This document shows, in pieces, positions 15,901-23,115 of a DNA stretch of 23,740 nucleotides (positions are counted from its first letter, which is position 1; every line of letters begins with the position of its first letter). The notes below the pieces were generated by a model. It saw only the letters and a program-made list of their open reading frames with translations, searched no databases and was not told the origin of the DNA. Made by a program: the position numbers and the translations under genes. The stretch comes from JBKBKN01 sp046294625 (GTDB taxonomy: Bacteria > Bacteroidota > Bacteroidia > M30B66). The stretch lies in assembly GCA_046294625.1 (NCBI GenBank), contig JBKBKN010000035.1:1-23740 (forward strand), read 5' to 3'.

Positions 15901-16224
15901 TACAATTTCAATGAAAAGATTCTGAATATTTCCGGCAAAATTATAAGGACCGTTTTGCCAAGTTGCGCCTTGATTGGTGCTAAATCTTGAAACTTCCAAA
16001 ATCTGTGCTCCTGCGCCAAAGTTGCCGGCAACATTAGATAAATGTGCTTGGATAGTTCCTGGACCCACATTCTCAATTTGAGGTACCTTCAACACCAATG
16101 TGCCACTAGCACAAACACTTGGACAGTTAAAGGGCACGGGTTCACTTCTCGAAATAAACTGAGCTTGCACCGATGAAATCAGTGTGGCGAAGAAAATGAA
16201 TAGATAAGCGTAATTTTTTTTCAC
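12943..16224 (-). CDS. T9SS type B surface protein with PA14-like region and seven Ig-like repeats
   Basis: A 1093-residue secreted protein. Residues 1-21 are a signal peptide (LFIFFATLISSVQA, then Q). Residues 22-155 form a beta-rich N-domain. Residues about 160-322 resemble PA14: GLYRIDIAGDDGIRLSVDGG (251-270), then TNLVVEYFQRPADARITVTI. Seven Ig-like repeats of about 96 residues follow (331-1001), each with C-x-G near its start, a YQWQ-S-DG core and usually a late RC-V-G-C. Residues about 1002-1093 are the CHU_C/gliding-associated type B sorting domain: VPNAFSPNGDGLN, then IFNRWGELIY, DGWDGSYKG and GIYVYRL. Such proteins are exported by the type IX system and remain on or near the surface; the PA14-like region suggests glycan binding. 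The start is GTG: a stop 12 bases upstream rules out an earlier start. Confidence 0.93.
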   Translation of the reverse strand: MKKNYAYLFIFFATLISSVQAQFISRSEPVPFNCPSVCASGTLVLKVPQIENVGPGTIQAHLSNVAGNFGAGAQILEVSRFSTNQGATWQNGPYNFAGNIQNLFIEIVIPQGTAPGNQYTIRMRSSNGYQSPDLFQCGGNNRITVTPFVSPLPPIAANTFGINQWFAHVFTWTPTVGGLLNTPAIVNQQDFFNPNNYRGHIIRNSLSFDVNFGAQGWVPGNWNDGTSIGCGNTLTTNFSMRWLRRENFAPGLYRIDIAGDDGIRLSVDGGTTWLLTSFIEQEYSASFRTTNTAFPSGICLSGETNLVVEYFQRPADARITVTITQLSQLQIGTPQNQEVCAGQSASFSVGNAVAGLNYQWQISTDGGANFTNLTNTAPYSNVTAAAMTVNPVTAAMNGHQFRCVVSGSCATPLNSSVATLTVQDLPNITQQPQNAAACNQSINFSVQASGNSNTFQWQVSTNGGGTYTNLTNTPPYSGVNTATLTINPAAPSLVGNLYRCIVTGCNTPVNSQVATFLPGDQVEITLQPINQNACSNQQVSFSTQIQGQGSFQWQLSTNGGANFNNITNGGAYSGANTGTLTINPVTGAMNNHQFRCLIGGDCDGDLFTQVVTLTVTDGLQVSQHPQNANVCPGENVTFTFVTQPVATGYQWFVSSDGVNFVPLQAQAGVSGEQSSQLNLNTGVFNAQGLSFYCDAVNNCQQNVQSNTVQIILNEVPQFVTQPEDIAACVGEQIQFQVSLVNSNVTYQWQSSSDGLNFNNLSNGNGFNGVNTATLTINPVTAALNNFYFRVVTEACGVEVVSESAQISLGFAPIITTQPLPATICEGETAIFITVADHALTFQWQVNFGNGFVDLQDGNGVTGSTSNTLQISSLPNGSGSLFPIRCIVSGTCAPDATTQVVNLIINTPPVILTQPENLDICTGSEAVVFVQASGFGTTYQWQQLIPGQGYVDLNNNDVFTGVNAASLLISNISTEIDELQIRVQLNGCGQSINSNTIKLNVQENLPVFVPNAFSPNGDGLNPVFKIYTDGNPKFLMQIFNRWGELIYSFNKMEDGWDGSYKGAPVQDGIYVYRLNVETACETFKRTGFIKLIKD
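13222..15234 (-). repeat. Seven tandem Ig-like repeats of about 288 bp
   Basis: Internal repeat array of the type B surface protein. Units begin near IGTPQNQEVC, ITQQPQNAAAC, ITLQPINQNAC, VSQHPQNANVC, FVTQPEDIAAC, ITTQPLPATIC and ILTQPENLDIC. They are diverged in sequence. The first three and the fifth share the phrase TxNPxxxxxx near their ends (for example TINPVTGAMN) and look like the younger copies. Confidence 0.8.
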
Positions 16225-16356
16225 ACCGCTAAGTTAAAAAAAATAGTGTAGAATTGACACCAAGGGGCATTCGAAAAAACATTAACTGCAATGTAGAATT
16301 AATGCCTATTAAACATGTAAAGCAGAAAAATTAGTTAGTTTGGTCTGTTCAAATTC

Positions 16357-17442
16357 ATGTCACCAAAAGCAAGAAAAAAAACAAAATCATTTAAGTCGAA
16401 GAGAGGCTTTGGATTCAGGATTATAGTTTCATTAATAGCTGTTTTAGCAGTATCTACTGCTTTCGCCTTCTGGTATTTTTATGAGAAAGTCTTCAGACCG
16501 AATATTTTTCTGGGCAATAGCAAAACAGAATACGTATATATCAAAACGACCGATACGTTTACCGATGTGGTAAATCAATTGGTCGAAAGACAATTGATTA
16601 GAGATAAGGCTTCATTTATCTGGCTTTCAGAATATTTGAGGTATAGTGAATCCGTTAAACCGGGTAAATTCCTGATCAAGGACAGGATGAATAACAAGGA
16701 TTTGATTTTGCTGCTGCGCTCAGGCAAACAAGAGCCGGTAAAAGTTATTCTGCACTCTATTCGCACCAAGGCGGAGTTGGCCGGAAAAGTAGGCCGTCAA
16801 CTAGAAGCTGACTCCGCAGGTTTAATGAAATTGATGAACGACGATATTTACATGGCTAAGTTTGGCTTAAATAAATACACAGCCATAAGTCTGTTTTTAC
16901 CCAATACCTATGAATTTTATTGGAACACAACCAATGAAAAGTTTATAGAACGAATGTACAGCTACTACAAGAAGTTTTGGAATGCAGATCGTATTCAAAA
17001 AGCAAAAGCGCTTGGGCTATCTCCGGGCGAAGTGAGTACATTGGCTTCTATTGTGCAAATGGAAACTCACAAAGTAGACGAAAAACCAAAGGTTGCAGGA
17101 GTTTATCTAAACAGGCTTAGAATTGGCATGCCTTTGCAAGCCGATCCAACCGTTATCTTCGGTATTGGTGATTTTACGATTAAGCGATTGAGCACAGCAG
17201 ACACTAAGCACCCATCTCCCTACAATACTTATCAAGTGAAAGGTTTGCCGCCGGGGCCAATTTATTTACCCACACAGCAAAGTATTGATGCAGTGTTAAA
17301 CTATGAAAAACATAACTATCTCTATTTTTGCGCCCGCGATGATTTCTCAGGATATCATACATTTACCAACGATTATAATCAACACCTCACTAATGCCCGA
17401 AAATATCATAAGGCATTGAACAAGAGAAATATAAGACGATAA
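16357..17442 (+). CDS. mltG: Endolytic murein transglycosylase MltG
   Basis: A 361-residue inner-membrane lytic transglycosylase that cuts nascent peptidoglycan strands and is thought to end their elongation. It has a basic cytoplasmic N-terminus (KARKKTKSFKSKRG), one membrane helix (about 20-42), a LysM-like region (about 58-125) and the YceG catalytic domain: LPNTYEFYW (181-189), STLASIVQMET (227-237) with catalytic Glu236, VYLNRLRIGMPLQADPTVIFG (249-269), SPYNTY and GLPPGPI (287-302), then YLYFCARDDFSGYHTFT. Length and all key residues are normal. The ATG at 16357 gives the basic N-terminus expected of a type II anchor. Divergent from the surface protein, with a 132-bp spacer. The phosphohexomutase starts 12 bp after its stop. 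Confidence 0.96.
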   Translation: MSPKARKKTKSFKSKRGFGFRIIVSLIAVLAVSTAFAFWYFYEKVFRPNIFLGNSKTEYVYIKTTDTFTDVVNQLVERQLIRDKASFIWLSEYLRYSESVKPGKFLIKDRMNNKDLILLLRSGKQEPVKVILHSIRTKAELAGKVGRQLEADSAGLMKLMNDDIYMAKFGLNKYTAISLFLPNTYEFYWNTTNEKFIERMYSYYKKFWNADRIQKAKALGLSPGEVSTLASIVQMETHKVDEKPKVAGVYLNRLRIGMPLQADPTVIFGIGDFTIKRLSTADTKHPSPYNTYQVKGLPPGPIYLPTQQSIDAVLNYEKHNYLYFCARDDFSGYHTFTNDYNQHLTNARKYHKALNKRNIRR

Positions 17443-17454
17443 AATATAAAAACT

Positions 17455-18864
17455 ATGGCAACAAAAATCAAATTTGGTACCGACGGCTGGAGAGCTATTA
17501 TTGCTGATGAATTTACAGTAGAAAATGTGGCTCGTGTAGCCGATGCTACGGGTATTTGGCTACTCAGCAACTTTGAAAATCCTTCAGTGGTCGTAGGGCA
17601 CGATTGTCGATTTGCAGGTGAGCTTTTTGCCGAAACCACTGCAAAAGTGCTCGCATCAAAAAATATCAAAGTGTATTTGGCGAGAGGTTTTGTCTCCACG
17701 CCTATGGTTTCATTGGCTAATGTAAACCACAATGCTTCGATTGGTGTAGTTATAACTGCAAGCCACAATCCGCCTGCATACAATGGCTTTAAACTCAAAG
17801 GAAGTTATGGCGGTCCACTTTTGCCGGATAAAATCGAAGAAGTTGAATCGCACATCAAAGAACAGCTCGATATTGATTTGAAAAGTTTATCATTGGAACA
17901 ATTCATTGCTCAAGGTATGATTGAATATGTTGATCTAGAGCAAGAGTATTGCGATCAAATTGAAAAAAACTTCGATTTAGAAGCCATTCGAAATTCTTCG
18001 CTTGAGTTCGCCTTCGATGCAATGTATGGTGCCGGCCAAAATGTGATTCGCCGGTTGCTACCAGAGGTGACCTTACTCCATTGCGAGCACAATCCAACTT
18101 TCGACGGGGTGGCACCCGAACCCATATTGAAGAACTTAACTGAATTTTCAGAAATGATAAAATTATCAGGAAATATTGATTGTGGATTAGCCACCGACGG
18201 AGATGCCGACCGTATAGGCTTATTTGACAATGAAGGCAATTTTGTTGATTCTCATCATATTATCCTGCTGCTGATTCATTATATGAAAAAGTATAAAAAT
18301 ATGCATGGAAAGGTGTGCACAGCTTTTTCATCAACTGTAAAAATCAAGGAGCTTTGTAAGCATTATGGCCTTGATTTTGAAATTGTAAAAATCGGTTTCA
18401 AATATATTGCCGGAATCATGATAAAAGAAGATGTGCTGTTGGGTGGAGAAGAATCTGGTGGCATTGCCATTAAAGGACATATTCCAGAACGCGATGGCAT
18501 TTGGATGGGCTTGGTGATTTGGGAGTTTATGGCCAAGAGTGGAAAAACACTCAATCAGCTCATTGAAGAAGTGTATGAAATTACTGGTCCATTTGCTGTT
18601 GATCGCAACGATGTGCATTTGCCGGAGGCAAAAAAACTGGAGATTGTAGAGAATTGTAAGAAAGGAGCTTACACTCAATTTGGCTCTTTCAAGGTGCGCA
18701 ATGTGGAAGACCTAGATGGTCATAAGTTTTTTTTCGATGATAATACCTGGGTGATGATTCGTCCTTCGGGAACAGAGCCATTGCTGCGTATCTATGCCGA
18801 GTCTGCAAGCAAAGAAATAACAGCAGACATTCTCAAGGAAACAAGAGCGCATTTAGGCATTTAA
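17455..18864 (+). CDS. Phosphoglucomutase/phosphomannomutase family enzyme
   Basis: A 469-residue alpha-D-phosphohexomutase that moves phosphate between the C1 and C6 positions of hexose phosphates through a phosphoserine. All four signature loops are visible: N-terminal FGTDGWR (7-13), phosphoserine loop TASHNPPAYNG (101-111, Ser103), metal loop DGDADR (248-253), sugar loop GEESGG (331-336) and phosphate loop RPSGTEPLLR (436-445). The GEESGG form fits glucose or mannose phosphates, and phosphoglucosamine is not excluded; sequence alone does not settle the substrate. It follows mltG by 12 bp, so the pair is probably one envelope-related operon. It is closed by the strong hairpin at 18870-18925. 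Confidence 0.93.
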   Translation: MATKIKFGTDGWRAIIADEFTVENVARVADATGIWLLSNFENPSVVVGHDCRFAGELFAETTAKVLASKNIKVYLARGFVSTPMVSLANVNHNASIGVVITASHNPPAYNGFKLKGSYGGPLLPDKIEEVESHIKEQLDIDLKSLSLEQFIAQGMIEYVDLEQEYCDQIEKNFDLEAIRNSSLEFAFDAMYGAGQNVIRRLLPEVTLLHCEHNPTFDGVAPEPILKNLTEFSEMIKLSGNIDCGLATDGDADRIGLFDNEGNFVDSHHIILLLIHYMKKYKNMHGKVCTAFSSTVKIKELCKHYGLDFEIVKIGFKYIAGIMIKEDVLLGGEESGGIAIKGHIPERDGIWMGLVIWEFMAKSGKTLNQLIEEVYEITGPFAVDRNDVHLPEAKKLEIVENCKKGAYTQFGSFKVRNVEDLDGHKFFFDDNTWVMIRPSGTEPLLRIYAESASKEITADILKETRAHLGI

Positions 18865-18869
18865 GGTTG

Positions 18870-18925
18870 GGTAAGTAAATAAAAGAGCACTCTCCCGGAG
18901 GAGAGTGCTCTTTTATTTACTTACC
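18870..18925. terminator. 26-bp perfect inverted repeat with CGGA loop, bidirectional terminator
   Basis: Arms 18870-18895 and 18900-18925 are exact reverse complements over 26 bases, with the four-base loop CGGA. The inner stem is GC-rich (GCACTCTCC / GGAGAGTGC) and the outer stem is A/T-rich, so each strand ends in a T-rich run (CTCTTTTATTTAC). This is ideal for terminating both the phosphohexomutase operon (+) and the convergent M20 peptidase gene (-). It is much longer than an average intrinsic terminator. Confidence 0.9.
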
Positions 18926-19026
18926 ATTACATTTTCCCGTCTTTTACACCATCATTGTTCTTGATCAAGCAATAGAATAAGACTATCGAGATCAACAAAG
19001 TATTCATACAGCCACCTGAAATTCAA

Positions 19027-20565
19027 TCAGCGATCAAATTCCGATATTAAATATTTGTAATGTGCAATCATTCTGCCAAAATTGGCGATGCTGATGTATT
19101 CATTAAAATTATGAATGCTTCGCTGTTCTGCTTCGGACAATACCACCGGTATAAATCTATAAATACGATCGCTCAATTCAGTCATGTGCTTGCAGTCGGT
19201 GGCGCCAATGGTGAGATAGGGCGAAACAATCACATTGGGATAAAGTCTTTGAATAGATGATAAAAGTTTTTCATAAGCTTTTCCATCAGTGGGCGAGAGG
19301 GGAGAAGGCTCAACTGCTATACGAAATTCGCTAATGCTGACATCATAATCTTCGCAGGCTTTCTCAATGTGTTTCAAAACATCTTTCGACGTTTCGCCCG
19401 GAAGAATGCGGAAATTCACTACAATTTCTGTTTCCTGCGGTAGCACATTGGAACCGTCACTACCCTTAAGCATGGTGATGGCAGTGGTGGTGCGCGTCAA
19501 AGCATTGGAAGGGGGCAGTTTTTCCAATTGTTTCATCAACACACCTTCAAACAGCCAACGATTGGCAATGGCCATACGACTCATAAAACTCATTCCTGCG
19601 CCGGCCACCTGTAAAAATCCTTCCACCGGGCCAATAATGCGCTGTTTCATCTGGTTTTGCTCCAATCGTTGCATAATGATAGCAGCTTTACCGGGTGAAG
19701 TTTCAAGTGGTGGCATGGAAGAGTGTCCACCAAGACCTTTTACAGCAATTTTATATGATACCACACCTTTTTCGGCACATCCAACAAAGGCAATGTTTTG
19801 GTTGATGCCTTTAACTGTTCCTGGTGCGGCAATGATACCTCCTTCATCATAAATAGCTTCAAATTTCAGACCTTTGCTTTTAAAATATTCAGTAGCTTTA
19901 GCTGCGCCCAACAAACCACCCACTTCTTCATCGGGTCCAAAGCTGAAGTAAATATCACGATCAGGATTGAAATTTTGTTCCACCAAAGCATCAATAGCTT
20001 CTAACAAAGAAAAAACCACACCTTTCATGTCGAGTGCACCACGTCCGTATATTCGTCCGCCTGTTACCATGCCTGAGAATGGGCCGTGTTCCCAAGCTTC
20101 AGCTTCTGCAGTTGCAGGTGGTAAAGCATCATCGTGAAAGTTGAAAAAGCTCTGCCCGGCATCATCTTCTTCATCCTCATGTGGTCCGGGAGGCACCACA
20201 TCGTAGTGTGCCATAAATAGTATCGGAGCAAGATTGCTTTGCTTTCCTTTCCAGCGTAGCACGATATTGTAATTATTAATCAAAGTATCATCAAGATGTT
20301 CAAATACTGAAGGAAATGCTTCATTAACATATTGCAGAAAATTGTCGAAAGCAGTATAATCTACTAGTGAAGTATCCCCATTTGAAACCGTAGGAATTTT
20401 AAGTCCATCGGCAAATCTTCGCACGCTGTGTTCGGAAACTTCTACTTCAGTCGGTTCGATTTGCTCTTTGGGAAGCTCAGCGAAGGGATAGCGGAGTGTA
20501 TTAATGATTAAGAAGGCGAAAATGATAAGTACCAAAGAAATTATTAAAATGAAAATCTTTTTCAT
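19027..20565 (-). CDS. Membrane-anchored M20 family metallopeptidase (PM20D1/carboxypeptidase S-like)
   Basis: A 512-residue di-zinc peptidase or amidohydrolase. An N-terminal membrane helix (about 4-22) without a clear cleavage site suggests an anchored, exported enzyme. M20 metal and catalytic motifs: FMAHYDVVPPG (117-127, His120 and Asp122), GRGALDMKG (174-182, Asp179), FGPDEEVGG (209-217, Glu213/Glu214), AIYDEGG (237-243, Asp240), the dimerisation-domain GGHSSMPP, and the late TDCKHM that supplies the last His ligand. Overall order matches carboxypeptidase S/PM20D1 proteins, which act on peptides or N-acyl amino acids; the substrate is unknown. An unusual acidic insert (about 128-157, HEDEEDD then DALPPATAEAEA) separates the first motif from the W-x-x-GPFSG motif. 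The gene is convergent with the phosphohexomutase. Confidence 0.92.
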   Translation of the reverse strand: MKKIFILIISLVLIIFAFLIINTLRYPFAELPKEQIEPTEVEVSEHSVRRFADGLKIPTVSNGDTSLVDYTAFDNFLQYVNEAFPSVFEHLDDTLINNYNIVLRWKGKQSNLAPILFMAHYDVVPPGPHEDEEDDAGQSFFNFHDDALPPATAEAEAWEHGPFSGMVTGGRIYGRGALDMKGVVFSLLEAIDALVEQNFNPDRDIYFSFGPDEEVGGLLGAAKATEYFKSKGLKFEAIYDEGGIIAAPGTVKGINQNIAFVGCAEKGVVSYKIAVKGLGGHSSMPPLETSPGKAAIIMQRLEQNQMKQRIIGPVEGFLQVAGAGMSFMSRMAIANRWLFEGVLMKQLEKLPPSNALTRTTTAITMLKGSDGSNVLPQETEIVVNFRILPGETSKDVLKHIEKACEDYDVSISEFRIAVEPSPLSPTDGKAYEKLLSSIQRLYPNVIVSPYLTIGATDCKHMTELSDRIYRFIPVVLSEAEQRSIHNFNEYISIANFGRMIAHYKYLISEFDR

Positions 20566-20591
20566 GAGTAATGCTGATTATGGGTATTTGC

Positions 20592-20599
20592 CAAAGGTA
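20592..20599 (-). promoter_or_regulatory. Candidate -7 element (TACCTTTG) for the M20 peptidase
   Basis: On the minus strand this reads TACCTTTG, a TAnnTTTG match 26 bp upstream of the ATG at 20565. No -33 TTG is visible at standard spacing. Confidence 0.4.
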
Positions 20600-21191
20600 T
20601 TGTATTATTTTATATGAGAATTGATTGGTTTTAGTTCTAATTTGTAATAGATGAGCAAGCCAGTTTTTTAAAAGTGCGATAATTGAAATCGTGTTCACTT
20701 TAACATCAATCTTCAAAGCATCATTGTAAAAATAAAAAAGAATTGATTCCGATTGTAAACTATGATTCATAATTGTCGCTTAATCTGTTATGAACATTGC
20801 GCTCACAAAAGAAAATCATGCCATCAGCATTGATATGGAGTACCTTTCTTCCGGTTTATATTTCTTAAAGTCTGATTTAGCTGGCAAGATTCACTTAGTT
20901 AAAATTGTTAAGCAATAATCTGTCAGCTAACCTGCTATGTATTATGCTTTTTTTAATTGCCTAACAACATGTTTATTGCGCCTTGCTTGTCATGAATTAA
21001 ATAGCGGCTAGGTATAAACGGGATTTGTAAATAATCGGAAATAATCATTCGTTCATAGCTGCGGCAAATCAGCCAAATGTTATACATTGATGGTGGATGA
21101 AACTGAATTCATCTCAACTCAACTGAATGATAATTTTCATTGAATTGAATGACTGATATCATTCATTCTGAAGTTTGTTTCGCATTCCTTT
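20600..21191. other. Long stretch without a recognisable gene
   Basis: About 590 bp, AT-rich. The small open frames here have no motif, signal peptide or plausible start context. It contains scattered short repeats (AAATAATC twice around 21030-21047), a GCCTAAC box at 20959 and a GTTATAC box at 21079, and the palindrome cluster at 21124-21165. No tRNA, terminator with T-tract, or transposase remnant was seen. It opens the damaged region that runs to 22976. Confidence 0.6.
21124..21165. repeat. Nested inverted repeats upstream of the propeller pseudogene
   Basis: TGAATGATA (21124-21132) and TATCATTCA (21157-21165) are perfect 9-bp complements. Inside them TCATT (21137-21141) and AATGA (21148-21152) form a second pair. 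GAATGA/TCATTC words are dense across 21100-21170. It is 42 bp before the ATG at 21207, so an operator or a leader hairpin is possible. Confidence 0.45.
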
Positions 21192-21206
21192 GTGAAAAAA
21201 CAAGCA

Positions 21207-22364
21207 ATGAAAATCAAACACTTTGTAGTAGTCACTCTTTTACTTTTAAATGCTCGTTTCTATGCTCAGGAATGTAATAATTTATTTATTTCTGTACCAG
21301 CAGATGAACAATGGATCTATTTCTCATCTGATCGATATGGGTCTGGAGGAAATTACGAAATATACAGGTCTACTTCTGATGGCATCAGCAATTTGCAAAG
21401 GCTAACAACCAGCAATAGTAATAATTATTTTGCTAAGGCAAATGCTGCCGGTACAAAAGTGATTTGGTAATCAGGCGATTATAATGCTGAATCAGAAATA
21501 TGGATCATGGATTTAGATGGTTCGAATCAAACTCAGTTGACAAATAATTCTGTTCATGATGGATACCCTAATTTCTCTCCCGATGGTCAAACGATTGTGT
21601 TTGAAGCTTGGGATGCTGAAGTTTATTCTGAAATTTTTACCATGTCCATAGACGGTAGCATTCGACAACAATTAACCAATTTTCCTGGGGCTTACTAGCA
21701 GTCGGTACATGTGTATAGTCTATCAGGCACTGCCATCTATTTTCTGAAAGGTTACAATGCGGATAACCATATCGCAAAAATGGATTTAAATGGCTGCAAT
21801 ATCGTTGATATCACCCCTCCAAATGGCTTCGGATATATGGAAAGTGGATTAAGTTTCTCTACTGACAGCACAAAAATTGCTTGTTCAACTTCTGAAATTG
21901 TAGGTTATAATAATGGAAGTGATATTGTGAATGCTGACACTACTGTTGAAAACTGTGAGTTTATTACTGCTTCAAGCGGTGGCACTTATTATTATTTCAT
22001 AGTTTGGAGTATAAATGGAACTGAAATTTATTACTCGTTCAATCTCTAAGAATCAGAAAAATGGACTTTAAACAAAATGAACAGCGACGGAGAGTTGAAA
22101 ACAACAATCTCTTCCTGCGAAGCGGTAGGAATTGCAGATATGGCTAATGTTCCGTCAATTACAATTTACCCTAATCCGGTTAGTGATATTTTGATGATTG
22201 ATTGCAATGTTTTTCGAAAAGTGAAAATCTACGATATGTATGGTCGATTCATTCTCAATCACTCTTTCAATAGGATTGATGTTTCTAATCTGAATAGCGG
22301 ATTGTATGTAGTGTTAATCGAAAATGAAAAGGGAGAAAGCATTGGAAAGTCTAAGTTTGTCTAA
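21207..22364 (+). pseudogene. Secreted beta-propeller (TolB/PD40-like) protein with T9SS type A tail, three in-frame stops
   Basis: One continuous reading frame of 386 codons that encodes a signal peptide (MKIKHFVVVTLLLLNARFYA, then Q), several PD40/TolB-like propeller blades (IYFSSDRYG; WIMDLDGSNQTQLTN; PNFSPDGQTIVFEA; IFTMSIDGS-RQQLTNFPGAY; AKMDLNG; MNSDGE) and a type A sorting tail (SITIYPNPVSDIL, then KVKIYDMYGR and LNSGLYVVLIE). The frame is broken only by stops at 21468 (TAA), 21696 (TAG) and 22047 (TAA). No indel is needed to join the pieces, and homology continues straight through each stop. The protein would be exported and surface-bound or released by type IX secretion. Either the gene is decaying by point mutation or the consensus is poor here, near an assembly gap. 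A GTG at 21192 is an alternative start. Confidence 0.8.
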
Positions 22365-22426
22365 CAATAAGTGTTTTTGATTGCAACCTTAATTAAATCA
22401 ACTTGTCACATAAAGCAAACAACAGA

Positions 22427-22976
22427 ATGAAATGGCAATCAAGGTTCAAAATTTGTTTATTGCATTTAATAATGATTAGTTCATTGAGTTGCAACGCTTA
22501 ACCACTTAAAACGGTATCATTTGTGTTAAAACGGTATCATTTGTGGATTTAGAAAGGTATGCCGGAAAGTGGTACGAAATAGCTTCATTTCCACAGCGCT
22601 TTCAAAAAGGTTGTCATTGCACTACAGCTGAATATACTTTAAGTGAAAGAGGATATGTAATCGTTGAGAACAGATGCTGGAAAGACAGTTTGACAGGTAA
22701 AGAAATATACATCAAAGGCAAAGCATTTGTAGAAAAGCATTCCAACATTGCCAAATTAAAGGTTCAGTTTTTTGGCCATTCAGAGGGAAATACTGGATCA
22801 TTGATTTGGCTGCTGACTACAACTATGGCGTAGTTGGTCATCCTAATCGACAGTATTTATGGATTCTTTCACGAACGCATAAAATGGATGAAAATACGTA
22901 TCAGCAAATACTTTCAAGGCTGGAGCATCAAAGTTATGATATGAGCAAATTAAGAAAGACACCACAATTACAATAA
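22427..22976 (+). pseudogene. Lipocalin (Blc-like) lipoprotein gene with three lesions
   Basis: Reconstructed as a bacterial lipocalin, an outer-membrane lipoprotein that binds small lipophilic molecules. The ATG at 22427 opens a lipoprotein signal (LIMISSLSC, lipobox Cys at codon 22). Homology then continues VDLERYAGKWYEIASFPQ, the lipocalin G-x-W motif, followed by FQKGCHCTTAEYTL and KLKVQFF. Lesions: an in-frame TAA at 22499, two codons after the lipobox Cys; a 20-bp tandem duplication at 22506-22545 that shifts the frame; and a missing T in the T-run at 22768-22773. One more T there restores WPFRGKYWIIDLAADYNYG, VVGHPNRQYLWILSRTHK and a natural stop at 22974. A short GTG-started frame (22543-22833) is the longest intact piece. 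The gene is either inactivated or mis-assembled. Confidence 0.85.
22506..22545 (+). repeat. Perfect 20-bp tandem duplication in the lipocalin gene
   Basis: TTAAAACGGTATCATTTGTG occurs twice head to tail (22506-22525 and 22526-22545). Removing one copy joins PLKTVSFV directly to DLERYAGKWYE in frame; with two copies the frame is shifted, since 20 is not a multiple of three. Confidence 0.95.
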
Positions 22977-23115
22977 TGGTTTTACAGCATTTGCTTTTAC
23001 TAATAAAGTTGATTGCCTCATAAGAATGCCAGCTCAAACCATCACTGCAAACTACCATTGTTTTTCCCATTGAACGCTCATAAGATGTCCATAAGCTTGC
23101 TGAAAGTATAGATCT

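Noticed and set aside
19367..19852. 161-codon plus-strand frame inside the M20 peptidase gene.
   Set aside because: Antisense to conserved M20 sequence; open only because of codon composition.
20501..20770. Minus-strand 89-codon frame overlapping the start of the M20 peptidase gene.
   Set aside because: Overlaps the real coding start, has no motifs, and its composition is that of AT-rich spacer.
20959..21085. Integron attC-like pair: GCCTAAC (20959-20965) and GTTATAC (21079-21085), 127 bp apart, upstream of a cassette-like damaged region; a further GTCTAAC sits at the end of the propeller gene (22359-22365).
   Set aside because: The boxes are degenerate and expected by chance about once per kilobase. 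The inner arms do not pair convincingly, the second box has no partner GTTRRRY, and no integrase is present. A search with an attC covariance model would decide.
21207..22501. Stop-codon recoding, because four in-frame TAA/TAG codons interrupt two otherwise homologous frames.
   Set aside because: TAA and TAG terminate normal genes throughout the window, and the neighbouring lipocalin also has indels. Decay or assembly error is simpler.
22843..23070. Minus-strand frame starting MGKTMVVCSDGLSWHSYEAI.
   Set aside because: Largely antisense to the restored lipocalin C-terminus, with no family motif. It is a shadow frame.
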